Shown here: piece by piece, positions 48,317 through 57,635 of the stretch
Layout: each line of letters opens with the position of its first letter
Numbering within the stretch: position 1 is the first letter of the stretch
Source: Pseudoalteromonas arctica
GTDB lineage: Bacteria > Pseudomonadota > Gammaproteobacteria > Enterobacterales > Alteromonadaceae
DNA: 64,000 nucleotides
Reading direction: 5' to 3'
NCBI RefSeq assembly: GCF_012927645.1
Contig: NZ_JABBMT010000006.1
Coordinates: forward strand, 62,001-126,000
Made by a program: the position numbers and the translations under genes
The notes under the pieces: generated by a model
Told to the model about the DNA's origin: nothing
Seen by the model: the letters and a program-made list of their open reading frames with translations, nothing else
Database searches by the model: none

Positions 48317-49021
48317 GCTGTGCCCACCACCAAGCGCTTTACCATTGGTATCATAAAAGCCCGACGCACCATGCTCTATAAATCCTAAGTTAATCATTTT
48401 GGCTAAAAATGGGTCGCCTTCGTTATCACCGATATCCGCATAATCAGTCGTTTGATAAGCATCCCACAGGGCAAATTGCTGCTGTATCGGATCTTTTTTA
48501 AAGTCCACAGTGCCCAACGTTAATGTTTGAGTAAGTTGCGCTTTACCAATACTCATTGCGCTTACCAGCTTTTGATTTACCAACCATGCAAGTTCAATCG
48601 TAGTATCACCCTGCACTAATTGATAATGCTGTATTTTCTCACAGCCATCACCTTGCTCATCGGTTAAAGTCATCTTAGCAATGAAATCATCACTAACTAA
48701 TTGGTATTTAGTACTCCAATTTTGCTGACCTTGCACCTCTGAAGGTTGATATTCAATACCACGTTGCTGCGTTTGAAAATAACGAATTGGCCGAATCTGC
48801 TGATTACTCAACTGTTGCCACACTTCAACTAATTCAATACCTTGCTCTGCCACCTGGTGCGGTGTTCGCCATAATGTGAATTGTTGAGATTCAGCCACAG
48901 CTTTACCTGCTACTTGCTTACTAACCTGATAGCTTGCTTGTACATATTGACTGTCCAACGCGCACTGCGCGGCACTGGCTAATGGACTTATTAACGCTAA
49001 AGATAAGATGATTGTTTTCAC
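48311..49021 (-). CDS. Secreted protein of unknown function
   Basis: 236 residues with a signal peptide (1-17, ALISPLASA then AQCALD). The body is beta-rich with many Gln and no recognised domain. A conserved-looking block KKDPIQQQFALWDAYQTTDYADIGDNEGDP lies around 180-210 (given here in part: QFALWDAYQTTDYADIGDNE) and the end is Gly/His-rich (GKALGGGHSH), which could bind metal. Probably periplasmic. Monocistronic with terminators on both sides. Confidence 0.6.
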   Translation of the reverse strand: MKTIILSLALISPLASAAQCALDSQYVQASYQVSKQVAGKAVAESQQFTLWRTPHQVAEQGIELVEVWQQLSNQQIRPIRYFQTQQRGIEYQPSEVQGQQNWSTKYQLVSDDFIAKMTLTDEQGDGCEKIQHYQLVQGDTTIELAWLVNQKLVSAMSIGKAQLTQTLTLGTVDFKKDPIQQQFALWDAYQTTDYADIGDNEGDPFLAKMINLGFIEHGASGFYDTNGKALGGGHSH

Positions 49022-49085
49022 TGGATTCTCTTTTCGATTTAATATCGTGGGTCACTGTAATGTGTTTATTTTACAGATTAATGAC

Positions 49086-49115
49086 AAAGAGCAACTCAGT
49101 TTTGAGTTGCTCTTT
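49086..49115. terminator. Terminator after the alkaline phosphatase pair
   Basis: Stem AAAGAGCAACTCA / TGAGTTGCTCTTT with a short TTT loop, T-rich on both exits. It lies 27 bases past the stop of the 611-residue alkaline phosphatase. Confidence 0.88.
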
Positions 49116-49141
49116 AGTAAAGCGTATTACATGACAATTAC

Positions 49142-50977
49142 TTAATTTGTAACTTTAGCATCCGCTTTTTTTGCTAAGTCAGCAGCATAATTCATCACGT
49201 GGAAAATAAAGCTCTGCTCGTTAGTACCTGTTACCAAATGCGCACCAGGGCCAATTGCATAAACACCAACATCTTCACCTGCATGAGTTTCAGATGACAG
49301 CGGCACTAGTGCTTCTTGGTGGAAACCTGGACTTTGCGTATCAACATCGGTTAAGTCAACACGACCTGTTACCGGAGCAAATTTATAACCTGCATCAGCA
49401 TCTGTTTCTTCACCTAAATCTCTAAAGCCACCACCATTAGTATAACCAACTGTGGTGTATGGCATATTATCAGCAGCAAGTGTTGGCTCGGTTTCACCCA
49501 CGGCAACCACTTTACCTAAAATTGGATTACCACGTTTTGGGTAGCCTGCAATGGTGAATACATGACTGTGATCGGCAGTAACAATAATTAGCGTATCTTC
49601 AATGCTGGTTTTATCAAGCGCCACTTGCACCGCTTTTGATAACTCAATGGTATCGTTTAAAGCGTTATAGGCATTACCCGCATGGTGTGCATGGTCAATT
49701 CGTCCAGCTTCAACCGTTAAGAAAAAACCTTTCTCGTTGTTATCCAATACATCCAGTGCTTTTGCTGTCATCTCTGATAACGATGGTTCACCTGCAATAT
49801 CATTACCACGGTCAGCTTCGTATTGCATGTGTGATTCATTAAACAGGCCAAAAATATGTTTACTGTTAGTCACATCAATCGCATCAAAGCCCGCTTGATC
49901 CATTACGTATTGACCATTTGGATACTGAGCTTGCCATTCAGCAGTTAAATCACGGCCATCAGTACGATCGCCTTCCACTAAACTTACTGCATCGGCTGAA
50001 TTATACCTTGCATCTTTAGGTAAGAAATGACGACGACCACCGCCCATTACCACTTCAAGACCATCAACATCGATCCCAGCAAAACGCGCTTCTAAGTTCT
50101 TTTCAAAATTAACCAGTTGCGATGCAATATCTTCACAATTAGCTGCTTCAGACTTAGGCATATCTGAAACATCTTCCCAATTGCGGTTTGCCGCTTTTGC
50201 ATACGTTGCAGCGGGTGTGGCATGGGTAATACGTGCTGTTGAAATAAGTCCCGTTGATTTACCTGCAATTTCAGCAAGCTCTAATGACGTTACTAATTCA
50301 TGGCCCTTACCTGATAAACACTTACCTTTAATCACTGCTTCATCAATACCAATAACACCCACATCGGTTTTTACACCTGATGCCATTGCTGTCATCGTAC
50401 CGGCAGAATCAGGCGTTTGTGCATCAACATTGTACGTTTTAGCAAAACCTGAAAATGGCAAGGTTTCAAAGCTTAACTGATGCTCTTCACCCATTTTCCC
50501 TTGTAACTGACCCGCTAAAATACGCGCCGCTGTTACTGTTGAAATCCCCATACCGTCGCCAACAAACAAAATGACGTTTTTCGCTTTGCCTGACTCTTTA
50601 ACAATATTAGCAATATTATCTTGGCTACTAGCTAATTTAGCGTGTGCTTCTTTATACCAAGTATTGGTAGTAAGTGATGCTAACTGTTGAGCATTTAATG
50701 ACGTTGCAGAGTCATTACACACTAAAGACGTGGTTGTGATTTCATCTGCATCAAGCTCACCATTTTGATTGGCGTCATCACCCGTTAGTGTTTCAATACC
50801 ACCATTGATACATTGCTCTGAACCAACTGCAATAGTATTTTCAACAGTCAATGACTCAATAGGCACTGGCACCGGATCTATAATTGGGGTAACTGGATCC
50901 GGCGTATTTTTATCATTATCAGAGCAACCTGCTAACGCAACTACTACAGCGAGAGATATTAAGTTAAGTTTTTTCAT
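49142..50977 (-). CDS. Alkaline phosphatase, lipoprotein form
   Basis: Releases phosphate from organic esters outside the cytoplasm. 611 residues from the ATG at 50977, giving a lipobox LAGC (Cys18). Residues about 20-90 are an extra segment with a Pro-rich linker and an EF-hand-like loop DDANQNGELDADE (67-79) between two cysteines, resembling DUF7151. The PhoA domain follows: FVGDGMGIST (metal Asp), DSAGTMTA with the nucleophile Ser, RIDHAHHAGN and TADHSH metal ligands. It is highly similar to the upstream gene and was probably formed by tandem duplication plus capture of the linker. Confidence 0.93.
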   Translation of the reverse strand: MKKLNLISLAVVVALAGCSDNDKNTPDPVTPIIDPVPVPIESLTVENTIAVGSEQCINGGIETLTGDDANQNGELDADEITTTSLVCNDSATSLNAQQLASLTTNTWYKEAHAKLASSQDNIANIVKESGKAKNVILFVGDGMGISTVTAARILAGQLQGKMGEEHQLSFETLPFSGFAKTYNVDAQTPDSAGTMTAMASGVKTDVGVIGIDEAVIKGKCLSGKGHELVTSLELAEIAGKSTGLISTARITHATPAATYAKAANRNWEDVSDMPKSEAANCEDIASQLVNFEKNLEARFAGIDVDGLEVVMGGGRRHFLPKDARYNSADAVSLVEGDRTDGRDLTAEWQAQYPNGQYVMDQAGFDAIDVTNSKHIFGLFNESHMQYEADRGNDIAGEPSLSEMTAKALDVLDNNEKGFFLTVEAGRIDHAHHAGNAYNALNDTIELSKAVQVALDKTSIEDTLIIVTADHSHVFTIAGYPKRGNPILGKVVAVGETEPTLAADNMPYTTVGYTNGGGFRDLGEETDADAGYKFAPVTGRVDLTDVDTQSPGFHQEALVPLSSETHAGEDVGVYAIGPGAHLVTGTNEQSFIFHVMNYAADLAKKADAKVTN

Positions 50978-50988
50978 TATAATCACCA

Positions 50989-52578
50989 TTATTCTTCTAT
51001 TAGTTCGAGCGCTTGACTGATAATGTGGAAAATAACATTTTGCTCCACAACGCCTTGTGCCAACTGTGCTCCAGGGCCCTTAGCATGCAATGAGATATCT
51101 TCACCAGCATGAGTTTCTGAGCTAAGTGGGATAGTTGCTTCTTGATGAAAGCCCGGTGCTAAGGTATCAATACCGCTTAATCCAACACGTCCAGCAACGG
51201 CTTTTTCTAAATATGAAGCATCGGCATTAGTTTCATTACCTAAATCTCTAAAGCCCAAGCCATTTACATAACCGACTGTGGTATACGGCATACCGTCTTT
51301 AGCAACTGTTGGTGTATTGCGGCCTACGCCCACAACTTGACCCAAAATTGGATTACCGCGTTTTGGATAGCCAGCAATAGTAAATACATGGCTGTGATCT
51401 GCGGTGACTAAAATAAGTGTTTCATTTGGATCAGTATTTTCTACAGCTGCTTTTACCGCATTGGCAAATTCAATCGTGTCATTTAATGCGTTGTAAGCAT
51501 TACCTGCGTGATGTGCGTGATCGATACGACCCGATTCAACAGTTAGGAAAAACCCTTTTTCATTATTCTTTAAGATATCAATCGCTTTAGTCGTCATTTG
51601 CGTTAATGAAGGCTCACCTGCAATATCATTACTACGATCCGCTTCATATTGCATATGCGATTCATTAAATAATCCAAATACACGTTTAGTATCACCACTT
51701 ATTTTGTCAAAGCCAGCCTGATCAGTAATGTATTTACCATCACTATACATTTGCTGCCATTGCGCCGTTAAATCACGTTCGTCAGTGCGATCGCCTTCTA
51801 CTGCACTCATGGCATCGTTAGAGTTAAATGCAGCATCTTTTGGTAAGAAATGACGACGACCGCCACCCATCACCACTTCTAGACCATCAACATCAACACC
51901 TGCAAAGCGTGCTTCAAGATTTTTTTCAAAATTAACTAATTGCGATGCAATATCTTCACAACCAGCAGTAACTGCATCTTCAGGCATATCGGAAATATCT
52001 TCCCAATTACGATCGGCTGATTTTGCATACGTTGCGGCAGGCGTTGCGTGCGTGATCCGTGCAGTAGAAATAATACCTGTGGCTAGGCCTTTAATTTCTG
52101 CAAGCTCTGTAGCTGTAATTAATTCATTACCTGCTACAGTTGCACATTTACCACGCTCAATGTCTTCGTTTACACCAATAACACCAACATCCGTTTTAAC
52201 ACCTGAGATAATAGCCGTCATGGTGCCTGCTGAATCCGGTGTTTGTGCATCAACGTTATACGTTTTTATTTGTGCAGAATACGGAAATTCTTCAAAGCTC
52301 AAAAAGCCTTCTTCACCTAAAGCGCCTTGCTTTTGGCCAGCAAGGATACGTGCCGCTGTTAGTGTTGATATACCCATGCCATCACCAACAAATAGAATTA
52401 CGTTTTTTGCTTTAGTAGCTGGCGTTGCATTAGCCATCATTTCTTTAGAGGTTAATTTAGCCTGTGCAGCGCTATACCAATTACTATTCATTTGGTTATC
52501 AGGTAACACACCTGCATTAGCACCCGCTGACAATGCCAGTGTTAAACCAATTGCAGTCGCAATTTTATTAATTTTCAT
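50989..52578 (-). CDS. Alkaline phosphatase, soluble periplasmic form
   Basis: 529 residues from the ATG at 52578, with GGAAC about 6 bases upstream. A Sec signal peptide (1-22, ALSAGANA then GVLP) replaces the lipobox and linker of the downstream copy. Catalytic and metal motifs are the same: FVGDGMGIST, PDSAGTMTA, RIDHAHHAGN, TADHSH. Large inserts typical of marine and Vibrio PhoA are present. Only 11 bases separate it from the second phosphatase, so they share the Pho-box promoter upstream. Confidence 0.94.
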   Translation of the reverse strand: MKINKIATAIGLTLALSAGANAGVLPDNQMNSNWYSAAQAKLTSKEMMANATPATKAKNVILFVGDGMGISTLTAARILAGQKQGALGEEGFLSFEEFPYSAQIKTYNVDAQTPDSAGTMTAIISGVKTDVGVIGVNEDIERGKCATVAGNELITATELAEIKGLATGIISTARITHATPAATYAKSADRNWEDISDMPEDAVTAGCEDIASQLVNFEKNLEARFAGVDVDGLEVVMGGGRRHFLPKDAAFNSNDAMSAVEGDRTDERDLTAQWQQMYSDGKYITDQAGFDKISGDTKRVFGLFNESHMQYEADRSNDIAGEPSLTQMTTKAIDILKNNEKGFFLTVESGRIDHAHHAGNAYNALNDTIEFANAVKAAVENTDPNETLILVTADHSHVFTIAGYPKRGNPILGQVVGVGRNTPTVAKDGMPYTTVGYVNGLGFRDLGNETNADASYLEKAVAGRVGLSGIDTLAPGFHQEATIPLSSETHAGEDISLHAKGPGAQLAQGVVEQNVIFHIISQALELIEE

Positions 52579-52630
52579 TTTTAAGTTCCATTGATACGAT
52601 TTGGTCAAGAATGTCTGTAGTAATGAGAGC

Positions 52631-52697
52631 GCTATACTAAGTAGGTTTTGTTACTTAAAAAGTGACTTTATGTTACATAAAAATGAAAAGGTTACAT
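52631..52697 (-). promoter_or_regulatory. Pho box and promoter of the tandem alkaline phosphatases
   Basis: On the minus strand three 7-base units ATGTAAC, AGTCACT and AAGTAAC (plus-strand starts 52672, 52661, 52650) are spaced exactly 11 bases apart with AT-rich 4-base gaps, the layout of PhoB sites. A fourth ATGTAAC lies 19 bases further up (52691-52697). A -10-like TATAGC (52636-52631) follows 13 bases after the last unit, as PhoB boxes replace the -35. Spacing is seen; PhoB binding is inferred. Confidence 0.75.
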
Positions 52698-52784
52698 TGT
52701 TTATTTTTTATATCATAACGTTACGATAGATCGTAACCGTTCGGCTAACCACACCTAGCAACAACATTTTTTATATTTGAAAAT

Positions 52785-53551
52785 ACCTTCAATTCTTTAT
52801 TGGAGGTCATTATGAATTCACTCCTGCACAAATCAAAGTGATTGAGCATATTCGCCCGAAATACGCCTGTCGTGATTGTGAAAAATCATGCACCGAGTCA
52901 AGAATAAAACAACAGCCGATGCCAGCGATGCCAATTAACAAAGGCATGGCCACAGCCAGCTTGCTAAGCCAAATCATCACCAGTAATACCAATATGGCTT
53001 ACCGCTTCATCGTCAAAAGAGTCTGTTTACGCCGCTCATTGAACGTTTAAAAACAGAATGACTCAAACAGCCCGTACTTAACTCCGATGAAACTACGGTT
53101 AATGTGGTGAAATCGGACAAAGTAAACAGTTACATGTGGATGGCTATCAAGCGTATGAAAAAACACAGGCCACCCTTGTGGGCTGTTGGGAGCATGCTCA
53201 TCGCAAATTTATAGAGGCGAAAAAGCTGCAAGGGAAAAACAAAACAGGCAAAGCCGATATAGTACTTAGCTTAGTACAAAAATTGTATGGGATAGAATCG
53301 CGATTAAAAGTAAATCAGTTGATGAGGTCTATCAGACTCGGCAAACACACAATAGGCCGATACTCGACAAACTCAAACAGTGGCTTGAAAAGCATCAACC
53401 AAATCTCGTTGGCAACAGCAAACTCATTGATGCGATTAATTACATGGCAAACCAATGGCCGAAACTCATCGAGTACATCAATGATGGACGATTAAGTATC
53501 GACAACAATCGCGCAGAGAGAGTTTATTACCGTGGCATTTTAAATGCCTAG
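52785..53551 (+). mobile_element. Degraded IS66-family transposase
   Basis: Pieces of an IS66 TnpC protein in different frames: IEHIRPKYACRDCE with a zinc-finger-like part (about 52836-52890), LNSDETTVNV (about 53076), GYQAYEK and LVGCWEHAHRKF (about 53141-53212), then INDGRLSIDNNRAERV near the end (about 53480-53530). Frameshifts and deletions separate them, and no terminal inverted repeats are seen. The order is that of intact IS66 transposases, so this is one dead copy. Confidence 0.85.
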
Positions 53552-53653
53552 GTGGTGATCACCGGACGGATACAACTGAAAATAGCTAATAAGCCCAAAA
53601 AGTAACTTTAGTGATCATACAAGTTATTAAAGTACAAATAAATTTACACTTGG

Positions 53654-53779
53654 TTATGCTTCTTTATTGAATGCTTTTGAATTACAGTCTAATACCACGT
53701 CATAAGTCATACTTTTCCACAAGCTAAAGCTGGTTGATTTAACCTTGCCGTATTCTTTAGTTTCTAAATTGACTATGAC
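53654..53779 (-). pseudogene. Coding-like remnant of unknown gene
   Basis: 41 codons without a start on the minus strand, reading VIVNLETKEYGKVKS then SLWKSMTYDVVLDCNSKAF and a stop. It looks like the end of a secreted beta-rich domain, but I cannot name a family. The surrounding 53552-53968 shows only such fragments. Confidence 0.3.
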
Positions 53780-53968
53780 TTAACCTGTTGAGTGCGCAGG
53801 AGCGAGCTTAGATACTTAACTCTGCTGCAGTTTTTTGATCTTCAGCACTTCTTTACTATTTATTGCTGATGTTTAAGCCCGCTTTAACTCGTTAAAGACA
53901 AGCGCTCTATGATTCAATTAATATCCGTACTGACTTTTTTAAAACTTTCGTAATACGAGCTAGCACGG

Positions 53969-54102
53969 CTAGCGCATTTTAATCCCATATACAACAGCGC
54001 TGACAGCTAAGAATATGATATAAAAAGTTTATGGACAACTTTACCCTGCTGGCGAGGGTCGTCAATGGATTCGAAATATTTAAATAACTGAATGTCAGGC
54101 AT
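53969..54102 (-). mobile_element. 5' fragment of an ISAs1-family transposase
   Basis: From the ATG at 54102 (AAGGAG upstream) the minus strand reads MPDIQLFKYFESIDDPRQQG then KVVHKLF; after a one-base shift near 54020 the frame IIFLAVSAVVYGIK continues. This is the start of an ISAs1 transposase (F..I.DPR...K..H.L.DI.FLAV.AV..G). The remaining about 300 residues are missing. Confidence 0.7.
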
Positions 54103-54221
54103 GGGTATACTCCTTAAAAAAGGAATATGAGGTCATACTTTTAAGTTAAGGTAAAGTTCGTGATCTTGCCCTGCAATACGCCCTAATCTACATAACCTGA
54201 ACTCTGGTTGATTAACGCATT

Positions 54222-54250
54222 AAAAATGGCGCTCACTGAGCGCCATTTTT
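54222..54250. terminator. Terminator after speD
   Basis: Stem AAAAATGGCGCTC / GAGCGCCATTTTT (54222-54233, 54238-54250) with a short ACT-type loop, usable in both directions. It lies 18 bases past the speD stop. Confidence 0.9.
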
Positions 54251-54267
54251 AATTTAATTCGCTGCTA

Positions 54268-55080
54268 TTATTCTGTATCTGGTAAGTTACGACCGTAGAA
54301 GATTTCTTGCATCTCACGGGTTAACTTAGAACGAATGGCTTCTTCTTCGTCATCAGATAAGTCATCAGTAGACACGCCAAATAAATACGTATTTAAATCT
54401 GTTTCTTTTAGCATCATCTTAGTGTGGAACAAGTTTTCTTGATACACGTTCACGTCCATCATTTGGTACGCTTCTTTGGTATCTTCGGTCATGTAGTTTT
54501 GAATTGAGTTGATCGCGTGATCGATATAGTGTTTCACACCATCTACGTCACGGGTAAAACCACGTACACGGTAGTCAATTGTTACTACATCTGACTCTAA
54601 GCTATGAATTAGGAAGTTTAACGCTTTTAATGGCGAAATAATGCCACAGGTTGATACTTCTATATCAGCACGGAAAGTACAAATACCATCATCAGGATGT
54701 GCTTCCGGATAGGTATGAACGCAGATGTGGCTTTTATCTAAATGGGCAACCACTGTTTCAGGTAATGGTCCTGGCGCTTCATCAATTTCATAAGTTTGCT
54801 GCTGCTCAATTGGCTCTTCTGCGATCAGGATTGTTACACTAGCACCTTGAGGATCGTAATCTTGGCGCGAAACATTTAAAATATTCGCACCGATAATGTC
54901 TACTACTTCACCTAAAATATCGGTTAGTCGATCAGCACTGTACTGTTCGTCGATATATTCAATATATTCTTTACGTTGTTGCTCAGTCTTTGCATAGCAA
55001 ATATCGTAAATACTAAAGCTTAAACTTTTGGTTAAGTTATTAAAGCCATGAAGTTTAATTTTATCGAAGGGTTTGTTCAT
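54268..55080 (-). CDS. speD: S-adenosylmethionine decarboxylase proenzyme
   Basis: Makes decarboxylated SAM for spermidine synthesis; self-cleaves to form a pyruvoyl cofactor. 270 residues from the ATG at 55080 (AGGTTGG upstream), close to the E. coli length of 264. The cleavage region [17 protein letters not shown] (about 110-126) contains the Ser that becomes pyruvoyl, and [13 protein letters not shown] follows. An upstream start (55101) adds seven hydrophobic residues and is unlikely. No speE is adjacent. Confidence 0.95.
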   Translation of the reverse strand: MNKPFDKIKLHGFNNLTKSLSFSIYDICYAKTEQQRKEYIEYIDEQYSADRLTDILGEVVDIIGANILNVSRQDYDPQGASVTILIAEEPIEQQQTYEIDEAPGPLPETVVAHLDKSHICVHTYPEAHPDDGICTFRADIEVSTCGIISPLKALNFLIHSLESDVVTIDYRVRGFTRDVDGVKHYIDHAINSIQNYMTEDTKEAYQMMDVNVYQENLFHTKMMLKETDLNTYLFGVSTDDLSDDEEEAIRSKLTREMQEIFYGRNLPDTE

Positions 55081-55167
55081 GATAAACCAACCTATAAACA
55101 AGTGAATCTGCCACAGCAGAATGAAAAGTTCGCGGATTTTATACGAATTTCATCGCAGGAAAAAGCG

Positions 55168-55581
55168 TTATTTTCCCTGTTCTTGTATAACTTCATGTGT
55201 GTGGGTAATTTCTACTGTTTTATCAAGCATTAATGCTACTGAACAATACTTCTCTGCAGATAGTTGAACGGCACGCGCAAGGTGCTTTTCTGAAACGTTA
55301 TCGCCAGTCACAACAAAGTGTAAGTTAATCTTAGTAAATACTCGTGGGGCAGATTCAGCACGTTCAGCGCTTAATTGGACTTGAACATCAGAAAAGTTTT
55401 GTTTAGCTTTTTTTAAAATACTCACTACATCAACCGATGAGCAGCAGCCAACAGACATTAATACCATTTCCATTGGGCTTGGTGCGGCGCTATCACTACC
55501 TGCATCAAACACAACATTGTGACCAGAATTAGAACGTCCTAAAAAAGTATCGCCTTCAACCCATTTCACATTCGCTTGCAT
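55168..55581 (-). CDS. OsmC/Ohr family protein (YhfA-like)
   Basis: 137-residue OsmC-fold protein. The catalytic-type cysteines are in MSVGCCSSVDVV (about 43-54) and EKYCSVALML (about 108-117), and the N-terminus KWVEGDTFLGRSNSGH is that of the YhfA subgroup, whose role is unsettled though related proteins reduce organic hydroperoxides. Cytoplasmic. Monocistronic between speD and the DUF3802 gene. Confidence 0.87.
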   Translation of the reverse strand: MQANVKWVEGDTFLGRSNSGHNVVFDAGSDSAAPSPMEMVLMSVGCCSSVDVVSILKKAKQNFSDVQVQLSAERAESAPRVFTKINLHFVVTGDNVSEKHLARAVQLSAEKYCSVALMLDKTVEITHTHEVIQEQGK

Positions 55582-55662
55582 TTTATGACTCTCAAAGAAG
55601 TTATTTCCTTGATTGTAAAGAAGTCACACGCAGTTGCAAAGTAAAAACGATAATTGGAATGA

Positions 55663-56010
55663 TTAGGCACTTTCGACAACAGCGCTATCAAAGAGGTTTT
55701 TTACCAAGGCCGAGAACTCATCAATAAAGGCATGTTGCTCTATGGTGACTTGATTACTGGTGACGCTGCTGAGCACTTCTTGTAAATCGTATACAATGCC
55801 ATCTACTTCACGTACTATTTGACTACGTTGTTCGGTGGTAAGTTCGGTATGCTGCTGACATAACAACATGACATTTTCAGCAATATCATCTTCTATTAGC
55901 TCCATAATAGTAGGAGCGCCTGGTTTTATTTCGCCGGACTTCTCAAATAATGCTAAATTTTGAGTAAGATACATGATCAGGTCATCATATCCTTGCCTAT
56001 CTAAAACCAT
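55663..56010 (-). CDS. DUF3802 family protein
   Basis: 115 residues from the ATG at 56010, with AGGTG about 9 bases upstream; a GTG at 56022 would add four residues. All-helical and acidic, with no membrane segment. The pattern VLDRQGYDDLIMYLTQNLALFE and MELIEDDIAENVMLLCQQ (given in part) fits DUF3802, a family I know only from Pseudoalteromonas, Shewanella and relatives. The function is unknown. Separated from the ast genes by a terminator. Confidence 0.75.
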   Translation of the reverse strand: MVLDRQGYDDLIMYLTQNLALFEKSGEIKPGAPTIMELIEDDIAENVMLLCQQHTELTTEQRSQIVREVDGIVYDLQEVLSSVTSNQVTIEQHAFIDEFSALVKNLFDSAVVESA

Positions 56011-56093
56011 AATTATCCACACCTAATTAAAACGACTGTATTGATTTAAGCAGAAAGCGCTTTTAATTGCTACCTTTGAGTATTAACCAATAC

Positions 56094-56122
56094 AAAAAAA
56101 GCAGCATAGGCCGCTTTTTTAG
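56094..56122 (-). terminator. Terminator of the ast gene cluster
   Basis: On the minus strand AGCGGC and GCTGCT (56115-56110, 56105-56100) pair with one G-U and are followed by seven T. The wobble favours the minus strand, so it ends astD transcription. Confidence 0.8.
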
Positions 56123-56150
56123 TTATTTATTACTATTTTACCAAAATCGA

Positions 56151-57620
56151 TTAATCGATTTTTAAGCCAGGGCTTAATGTTGCTGGCATTGCTACTTTTT
56201 CAAGTTCAACAGAGGCAACTGGGTATGCGCAATAATCAGCTGCATAGTAAGCACTTGCACGATGATTACCTGATGCACCAATGCCACCAAACGGTGCGGC
56301 ACTTGATGCGCCGGTGATTGGGCGATTCCAGTTAACAATACCAGCACGGATACGACGTAAAAAATGGTCGTAATCTGCCGCATTATCACTGAGTAAACCC
56401 GCAGACAAGCCAAAGCTGGTATCGTTGGCTTTATCAATTGCTTGATCAAAGTCAGTAAAGCGAAATACTTTTAACAGTGGCCCAAAATGCTCTTCATCTG
56501 GGAAGTTAGCAACATCAGTACATTCAATAATGCCTGGAGTAACAAAACCCGTATTGGCAGTGTGAGTAAGCTCAACTAACATCTTTGCACCAAGTTCAAC
56601 TAACTGCTGTTGTGCTGTAACCATACCTGCGGCTGCCACTGATGAGATCATCGAGCCCATAAACGGTTGCTCTGCATCATCGTAGTTGCCCACCTTGATA
56701 GCTTGAGTCGCACTAATTAAACCGGCTAAAATTGCATCGCCTTGTTCACCTACTGGTAAAAACAGCTTGCGTGCACAGGTACAACGTTGACCACTTGAGA
56801 TAAATGCTGATTGAATAACATCGTGAATAACGGCTTTCGTATCAGCAACATCAGTAATAATAAGTGGATTGTTACCACCCATTTCTAATGCTAAGATTTT
56901 ACCTGGTTGGCCGGCAAACTGCTCATGCAGAATATGGCCAGTGCGTGATGAACCGGTAAAGAATAAGCCATCAATCCCTTTATGAGCAGCAAGAGCCTTA
57001 CCTGTGGCTACTTCACCTTGCACTAGGTTAATAACCCCAGCTGGTAAACCTGCTTTTTCCCATAATTTAAGCGTTAGCTCAGCAACAGCTGGAGTCAGCT
57101 CCGATGGTTTAAACACCACAGTATTGCCCGCTAAAAGTGCTGGCACAATATGGCCATTAGGTAAATGACCAGGGAAGTTATAAGGGCCAAATACCGCCAC
57201 TACACCATGTGGTTTATGGCGGATCATGGCACGACCTTGCGGCATTGGGTTTTCTACGTCGCCAGTGCGCTCTAAAAATGCTTTTTCAGAAATCGCTATT
57301 TTACCGACCATAGCACCAGCTTCAGTGCGAGTTTCCCATAACGGCTTACCCGTTTCTTGGGCTATTACAACCGCAAGCTCTTCGCTGTGCTCTTTTAGCG
57401 TTGCTGCAAATGCTTTTACAATGGCTAAACGTTCTGCGAATGATTTATCGGCCCAGCTATAAAATGCTGTACGTGCTGAGTTAACAGCGGTGTCTACTTG
57501 CTCACTGGTGGCTGAGTTTGCTTGCCAAATAATTTCGTTATTGGCTGGGTTTACTGAATTAAATGTATCGCCTAAGCCTTGCGACCATTGACCATTAATA
57601 AATTGTGCAGGATGAGTCAT
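56151..57620 (-). CDS. astD: Succinylglutamate-semialdehyde dehydrogenase
   Basis: Oxidises N-succinylglutamate semialdehyde in the arginine succinyltransferase (AST) pathway. 489 residues. Aldehyde dehydrogenase landmarks: [14 protein letters not shown] (about 142-155), FTGSSRTG (about 221-228), LEMGGNNP with the general base Glu (about 247-254), and the nucleophile in [12 protein letters not shown] (about 276-287). The tandem Cys-Thr-Cys is normal for AstD. It follows astA by 15 bases; astB and astE are not in the window. Confidence 0.95.
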   Translation of the reverse strand: MTHPAQFINGQWSQGLGDTFNSVNPANNEIIWQANSATSEQVDTAVNSARTAFYSWADKSFAERLAIVKAFAATLKEHSEELAVVIAQETGKPLWETRTEAGAMVGKIAISEKAFLERTGDVENPMPQGRAMIRHKPHGVVAVFGPYNFPGHLPNGHIVPALLAGNTVVFKPSELTPAVAELTLKLWEKAGLPAGVINLVQGEVATGKALAAHKGIDGLFFTGSSRTGHILHEQFAGQPGKILALEMGGNNPLIITDVADTKAVIHDVIQSAFISSGQRCTCARKLFLPVGEQGDAILAGLISATQAIKVGNYDDAEQPFMGSMISSVAAAGMVTAQQQLVELGAKMLVELTHTANTGFVTPGIIECTDVANFPDEEHFGPLLKVFRFTDFDQAIDKANDTSFGLSAGLLSDNAADYDHFLRRIRAGIVNWNRPITGASSAAPFGGIGASGNHRASAYYAADYCAYPVASVELEKVAMPATLSPGLKID

Positions 57621-57635
57621 ATACTTTCTCCTAAA

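Noticed and set aside
52052..52594. 180-codon plus-strand frame.
   Set aside because: It is antisense to the first alkaline phosphatase gene, and its twin appears antisense to the second copy, as expected from duplication.
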